From the NCBI RefSeq assembly GCF_037076565.1, contig NZ_AP029028.1, forward strand, positions 4,526,001 to 4,590,000: 64,000 nucleotides of DNA, given 5' to 3'. A model generated the notes under the pieces. That model did no database searches. It was given only the letters and a program-made list of their open reading frames with translations, and was not told the origin of the DNA. Each line of letters begins with the position of its first letter. Position 1 is the first letter of the stretch. Of this stretch, positions 59,808-64,000 are shown in pieces. The position numbers and the translations under genes were made by a program. This DNA comes from Herbaspirillum sp. DW155. GTDB lineage: Bacteria > Pseudomonadota > Gammaproteobacteria > Burkholderiales > Burkholderiaceae_D.

Positions 59808-62749
59808 ACCAGTACTCCCGGCGCACCCTGCTTCATCGCCGCCAGGATGCATTCCTTGCAAACGCTGTTGGGCAACACAGGCATCGGCACCTGCTGCTGC
59901 ACCGGCCCCTCAAACACCTTCTGCGTCGCATGAATGGTCAGCTTGCCCGGACACTGCACCGTGATATCGCCGCCCTCGATGGTGATGTTGGCCCCGCCCG
60001 CCGTGGACAGCGTGATCTTCCTGGCCGCCGCCCAATCCACGCTGGCATTGGCACTCACCACGCTCACCTGATCGCGCGCCTGCACCGCCAGCGTATCGCC
60101 TTGCGCCTGCACATCGATATTCTGCTGCGCGGCAATCATCTGCAAACCCTGCCCGCCCTCGCCAGCCGCCATGGCACCGGCCAGCACACCCAAGGCCTGA
60201 CCGCTGCGCATGCGCAACTGGTTGCCGCTCACGTGCTGGCTGTCGTGGCCGGACATCAGGCTCACCGTCTCGCCATTGGCCAGTTGCAGATGCTGGCCCG
60301 CGACCGCGCCCAGGCCTTCCTTCGCGGCGATGCCGATCAGGGCCGAGGTGCTCTGCGGGACCTTGCCATCGCCCATCTGCGTATTGGCGGCCGCCACGTC
60401 CTCGCCGCTCTTGTCGGCCGCACTATCGACCATGCCGGCGGCCGCCGTGCGAATGGCTTCGAGGGGCGCGGCACTGTCATTGATGACGCTGGCATTGGCC
60501 TGTACCGGGCCGACATGGCTGGTGAGGGCGACGGTCTTGTGGGTCACCGCCGCTTCATTGAAAGTCTTGCCCAGCAGCGTGGCCTGCTTCAACAGGGCCA
60601 TGCCGCCGGCATTGTCGCTGGCCGGGTCGCGGCTGGCGGCGCCATGTTGGATCTGGTAGCTGGAGAACAAAATGCCACTGCCCGCGCGAATCGCACCATA
60701 GGCATCGGTGCGCAGTTCCGCACCGGTGCCACGGAAACTGCCCCGGTAGTTATCGGCTGTGTGAATCAGGTGGCCGAGATTGAGTTCGGTGGCGGCCTGC
60801 GATGTCTTGAGCTGGATGCGACCCTGGGCATCGGTATCGTCGAACAGCAACTGGTTGTAGCCGGATCCGCCGAATTCCTTGGAACGGATGCCCCATTGTG
60901 CGGCAGCGTTGCGGTGGCCATCGCCATCCTGGCTGCCACCGTGCCAGGTCGGCGCATGGCCACCGGCCAGATTGCCCTGGCCACTGGGAGAAAGATCAGT
61001 GGCACTGGTGAAGACCTTGCCGCGCTCCTGGTCGCTGCCCTGTGCGGCTTCGCCGCCGGGCGTGGGCGCGGCAGAACCTTCACCCTGGCCGTTGTAGAGT
61101 GCGCCCAGGATGACCGGGCGATCGATGTCGTCTTCCAGAAACTGCACCAGCACCTCCTGACCGATACGCGGCAGGAACTGCATGCCATTGCCACCACCGG
61201 CCGAGCGCTGCGCCACGCGCACCCAGCAGGTTGCAGCGGCATCGTTGTTGCGGCCCTGCCAGTGGAAGCGGATGCGCACCCGGCCCAGGCGGTCGCAATG
61301 GATTTCATCGGCGCCGTTGGCCGTGCTTTCACCATTGGGACCGACCACGATGGCACTCTGGCTGCCTCTGGCGGTGGCGCCGGCGTGACGATACAGGCCA
61401 GTGCCATCGGCCAGTACAGGACGCCACACGACATCGGAGCGGATCGCTTCGAAGCTATTGGCGTAACCGAGCTTGCGGGCCTGCGCGATCATCGCATCGA
61501 GGTCGGCGCGATTGCTCACGGTGATGGAATCAGGACGCAGCTTGCCCTGCGCGCCGACTTGCTGGGCCTGGCATGCAGCCAGGCATTCTTCCAGCAGCGG
61601 CGGCAGCGGGCCGAACAGTTCGGCCAGGCCCTCCTGCGCATCCTTGGGTAAATTATTTACGCCTGCGCTCATGACCGACACCACTGCGTATTCCGGCGGC
61701 TTGCCGGTGGCAGCGGCCAGGCCCAGCGGACCCTGGGTGAGCGTGAAGCGCGTGCCCGGACGCAGCGTGCGCACCGTGCTGCGCCCCTGCCACAACTTGT
61801 TGCGAGCTTCGCTGGCTTCCAGATGCAAGCGGGCGTAGCGGTCGGCCTCGGCGGCATTGCGATAGGCGTAGAGACCGGGGCTGTCGTAGCTTTCCAGGCG
61901 GGGGGCATCCTCGTGGCCGAATTCGTGTCGGGTGGGCATGCTGGTGGCGACCGCTTGCTTGCTCTTGTAATCGTAGGAAAGCAAGGTGAAAGAAGCGGGC
62001 TGCAAGCTGCGTCGCGCCGCCAGCGCCTGGATGCTGTCCTGCTCCTCGCGGGCGCCACCGGCATGGAAGCGGATGCCCTGGCCGCCCAGACTGGCGGCGC
62101 TGCTGGCATCCTCAGGGAAGGCACTGGTCTGGGAAGAGTCCGCAAAGAGGACCACGCGATGACCGGCAGCGGCATCGCCAGACTCCTCAACACGCCAGGA
62201 CAAGCCCTCTGCAGCCAGCAGGCGGCTCACGAAATCGAGATCGCTTTCGCGGTACTGCACCGTGTAGCTACGCGGCGGCAGGTCCCGCAGGAAAGGCATG
62301 GCTTCGTCCGACCAGTGCCAGGCCGCATGCGGAGCATAGCCCGCGAAGACGTCCTCGATGATCTCCACGACGCTCTTGTCCTGCCACACGCGGCTGTTGC
62401 GGGATTGGCTCAGCAGCCAGATCCACGGCACCAGGCGCAGTCGATAACGCGCGAAGCCGCCTTCACTGCCGAGCTTGGCGACTTCGTTGACCAGTCCGGA
62501 AAAACTGGTGCTGCTGCCGTCGGCCAGGCTCACCTCCAAACTGGCTTTCTGGCCGATCAAGGCGTTCAGCGAGAGGCTTGCATCCAGGCTCAGGGCGATC
62601 ATCTCGCGCACGCCGACCGCGTGCACGCCTTCGGAGGCGGCGAAGGCCTCCACCAGCAAATCGCCGGACGCTGCGCCCTCTCCCAGGGAGAGGCGATAGA
62701 GACGGGTCGCGCTGGTGAATTGCACCAGCTGGTTCAGCAGCTCAGACAT
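59804..62749 (-). CDS. vgrG: Type VI secretion spike protein VgrG with DUF2345 extension
   Basis: This 981-residue VgrG has the gp27-like base (about 1-400), the gp5 OB fold (GRVRIRFHWQGRNNDAAATC, QFLPRIGQEVLVQFLEDDID) and a C-terminal DUF2345 beta-helix (about 690-900) with repeats such as ITIEGGDITVQCPGKLTIHA. The end (LPNSVCKECILAAMKQGAP) is short, so no toxin domain is fused; cargo is non-covalent. It heads an orphan vgrG island: no core tss genes are in the window. Confidence 0.95.
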   Translation of the reverse strand: MSELLNQLVQFTSATRLYRLSLGEGAASGDLLVEAFAASEGVHAVGVREMIALSLDASLSLNALIGQKASLEVSLADGSSTSFSGLVNEVAKLGSEGGFARYRLRLVPWIWLLSQSRNSRVWQDKSVVEIIEDVFAGYAPHAAWHWSDEAMPFLRDLPPRSYTVQYRESDLDFVSRLLAAEGLSWRVEESGDAAAGHRVVLFADSSQTSAFPEDASSAASLGGQGIRFHAGGAREEQDSIQALAARRSLQPASFTLLSYDYKSKQAVATSMPTRHEFGHEDAPRLESYDSPGLYAYRNAAEADRYARLHLEASEARNKLWQGRSTVRTLRPGTRFTLTQGPLGLAAATGKPPEYAVVSVMSAGVNNLPKDAQEGLAELFGPLPPLLEECLAACQAQQVGAQGKLRPDSITVSNRADLDAMIAQARKLGYANSFEAIRSDVVWRPVLADGTGLYRHAGATARGSQSAIVVGPNGESTANGADEIHCDRLGRVRIRFHWQGRNNDAAATCWVRVAQRSAGGGNGMQFLPRIGQEVLVQFLEDDIDRPVILGALYNGQGEGSAAPTPGGEAAQGSDQERGKVFTSATDLSPSGQGNLAGGHAPTWHGGSQDGDGHRNAAAQWGIRSKEFGGSGYNQLLFDDTDAQGRIQLKTSQAATELNLGHLIHTADNYRGSFRGTGAELRTDAYGAIRAGSGILFSSYQIQHGAASRDPASDNAGGMALLKQATLLGKTFNEAAVTHKTVALTSHVGPVQANASVINDSAAPLEAIRTAAAGMVDSAADKSGEDVAAANTQMGDGKVPQSTSALIGIAAKEGLGAVAGQHLQLANGETVSLMSGHDSQHVSGNQLRMRSGQALGVLAGAMAAGEGGQGLQMIAAQQNIDVQAQGDTLAVQARDQVSVVSANASVDWAAARKITLSTAGGANITIEGGDITVQCPGKLTIHATQKVFEGPVQQQVPMPVLPNSVCKECILAAMKQGAPGVLV

Positions 62750-62826
62750 CGGTCACCGGTTGTGCAGGATGAGGAACAGGTTTCAGATCAATGATCGCCA
62801 TACGGCCGCGGGTAGAGCGGCTCGCT

Positions 62827-63687
62827 TCAGTTGTTCGCATCGGCGACCTTGCAGGCGGGATCGCTGTCCCAGCGGCCCGAGCAGATACGCCAGCGGCAGA
62901 ATTCACCTTCCACGAAACCCAGCGCATGGCAGCGTTGCAGCAGCGAGGCCGTGCTCTCGCCGTTCCTGCGTTCCACTACGTCGACGTTGCGGGCCTCTTT
63001 CTGTCTGGGCGCGCTGGCCTGGGGCGGAAGGGGCTTTTGCGGGGCGTCGCTGCTGCCACCATTGCCGCTCTTGGGGGCGTGCTTCTTGTCGGTCTCGCCG
63101 GAGCGGGCGACCAGTGCCTTGATCAGATCGACGTCGCTGTCATTGTGGTTGTCGGCCTTGGCACTCTTCTTCTTTTTTTCATCGTGCTGGGCGCTCTGCT
63201 TGGCGGGCTTGTCCGATTTCTCGGGCTTGGCTTCCAGCGCATTCTTCAGGGCGGCCGGTGGCGGCTTGACACCCTCCTCCAGCGCCGAGGTCAATTGGTC
63301 CGGCCCGCGTGGAGCGGGTGCGGCAGCAACATCGGGAGCCGGCGCATTGGTGTCGTTGATGACGGCAGCATCGGCAGGCGCCACAGCGGGCTCGCTGACC
63401 GCGCCAGGCGCGGGCGCGGGCGTGGCCGCAGGGGTGGCCGACGCCAGCGGAGGCACCGGCGGTACCGACGACGCTTGTACAGGCGCGCTCGCAGCCTCAT
63501 GAGCATTCATACGCAAGGCCGCCAGCGTGACCCCGCCTGCCACCAGCAACAGCAGCAGCACGATGGCCAGCACGCGGCGTGGCTTGCGCACAGCGGCGCC
63601 GGCGCTGCTGCGGGCATTGTTCTTTCCATCCGAAATCGAATTGAGGATGCGAACTTCATCCGCAGACGAAGTGTCGGATGCAGGCAT
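62827..63687 (-). CDS. Single-pass membrane protein of unknown function, Pro/Ala-rich
   Basis: From Met 63687 (MPASDTSSADEVRILNSISD) the protein is 286 residues; an in-frame Met at 63735 is an alternative. It has a cytoplasmic N-terminus, one helix (RVLAIVLLLLLVAGGVTLAA), a Pro/Ala/Lys-rich spacer and a Cys-containing C-terminus (RCHALGFVEGEFCRWRICSG, then DPACKVADANN) with four Cys that could form disulfides. I do not recognise the family. It lies upstream of vgrG on the same strand. Confidence 0.7.
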   Translation of the reverse strand: MPASDTSSADEVRILNSISDGKNNARSSAGAAVRKPRRVLAIVLLLLLVAGGVTLAALRMNAHEAASAPVQASSVPPVPPLASATPAATPAPAPGAVSEPAVAPADAAVINDTNAPAPDVAAAPAPRGPDQLTSALEEGVKPPPAALKNALEAKPEKSDKPAKQSAQHDEKKKKSAKADNHNDSDVDLIKALVARSGETDKKHAPKSGNGGSSDAPQKPLPPQASAPRQKEARNVDVVERRNGESTASLLQRCHALGFVEGEFCRWRICSGRWDSDPACKVADANN

Positions 63688-63849
63688 CAAGCTCGGTCTT
63701 CTGGACGCAGGTTTCTCTTGGTTCGGAGGCTGCAAGGCCGTACTCCTGTGTTATCCAACTTGAAACAAGTTGTTTGATTTTTATTGATTTCCCGTTTCCT
63801 GCCAGTCTTGCGCGATCACTCGCCAGTGAGCCGGCTCCATTCCAGAAAC

Positions 63850-64000
63850 ATGTCGGCGTCCGCACTTCAAAGCCTCCCAGCGCCGGTCAGAATAAAAAGG
63901 GGATTCTTCGTGTTGTTCCTTCTCATTGCCGCCTATCTGCTGGTCACCGGCTTTGCCATGTGGCTGCTGCTGTTTCCATCCGGCAGAGTGCTGACGCTAC
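63850..64000 (+). CDS. Membrane protein, N-terminal part only (runs off the window)
   Basis: ATG 63850 opens a frame to the window edge giving MSASALQSLPAPVRIKRGFF followed by a strong transmembrane segment (VLFLLIAAYLLVTGFAMWLL). It is divergent from the 62827 gene. The visible 50 residues do not identify a family. Confidence 0.5.
   Translation, partial: MSASALQSLPAPVRIKRGFFVLFLLIAAYLLVTGFAMWLLLFPSGRVLTL

Overview
The window is high-GC Gram-negative DNA that reads as a betaproteobacterium close to Herbaspirillum (Oxalobacteraceae). This rests on the rpoN-end/hpf order, grxD-ubiX linkage, an OmpC-type porin, a DUF4148 protein and beta-ketoadipate gene organisation. The genus is an inference; no rRNA is present. 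No tRNA, CRISPR array, integrase or insertion-sequence transposase was seen.

Layout. 1-2.7 kb: the last 12 codons of rpoN, hpf, grxD, ubiX and an SDR. 3.3-6.2 kb: a compact set of a secreted outer-membrane-type protein, a periplasmic FMN-binding protein, ApbE and a four-helix His-rich membrane protein, which looks like an extracytoplasmic flavin electron-transfer module. 6.2-12.8 kb: an orphan AceE/MdeB-like E1 with a divergent Lrp regulator, a degenerate receiver protein, an AraC-GyrI pseudogene, a CPBP protease, a PNPOx-like protein and a small membrane protein.

12.8-52.1 kb is a nearly continuous aromatic-acid catabolic region. It holds pobA/pobR (4-hydroxybenzoate to protocatechuate), an IclR regulator with pcaHG, pcaB and a PcaC-PcaD fusion, vanAB with a binding protein and a MarR regulator, a LysR/HD-GYP pair, a livHMGF-type transporter, pcaIJF with pcaR, a porin and a second binding protein. 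It ends with a hydroxycinnamate operon: hydratase, feruloyl-CoA synthetase, thiolase, SDR, 4-hydroxybenzoyl-CoA-type thioesterase, its own Liv-type transporter, DUF3237, acyl-CoA dehydrogenase and MarR. Read together, hydroxycinnamates would be shortened by CoA-dependent beta-oxidation to 4-hydroxybenzoate or vanillate, funnelled by PobA and VanAB to protocatechuate, and taken by the pca genes to acetyl-CoA and succinyl-CoA. A recurrent inverted repeat (TGTKCG-N5-CGMACA type) upstream of pcaHG, pcaIJF/pcaR and the porin/binding-protein pair suggests one IclR regulon.

52.1-64 kb: a DUF4148 protein, a chemoreceptor, then an orphan type VI secretion vgrG island on the minus strand. The island has VgrG, a DUF4123 adaptor, a decayed and an intact DUF3304 lipoprotein, a frameshifted DUF2235 (Tle-like) lipase and a further DUF3304 lipoprotein, followed by two unknown membrane proteins.

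The most unusual signal is in the intergenic DNA. Two different repeat families (17797-18064 with 55068-55336; the two arms of 20818-21655), and a REP-like family, keep the same unpaired backbone while their long stems differ between copies yet remain self-complementary within each copy. This is a compensatory pattern expected of elements selected for folded RNA or single-stranded DNA.
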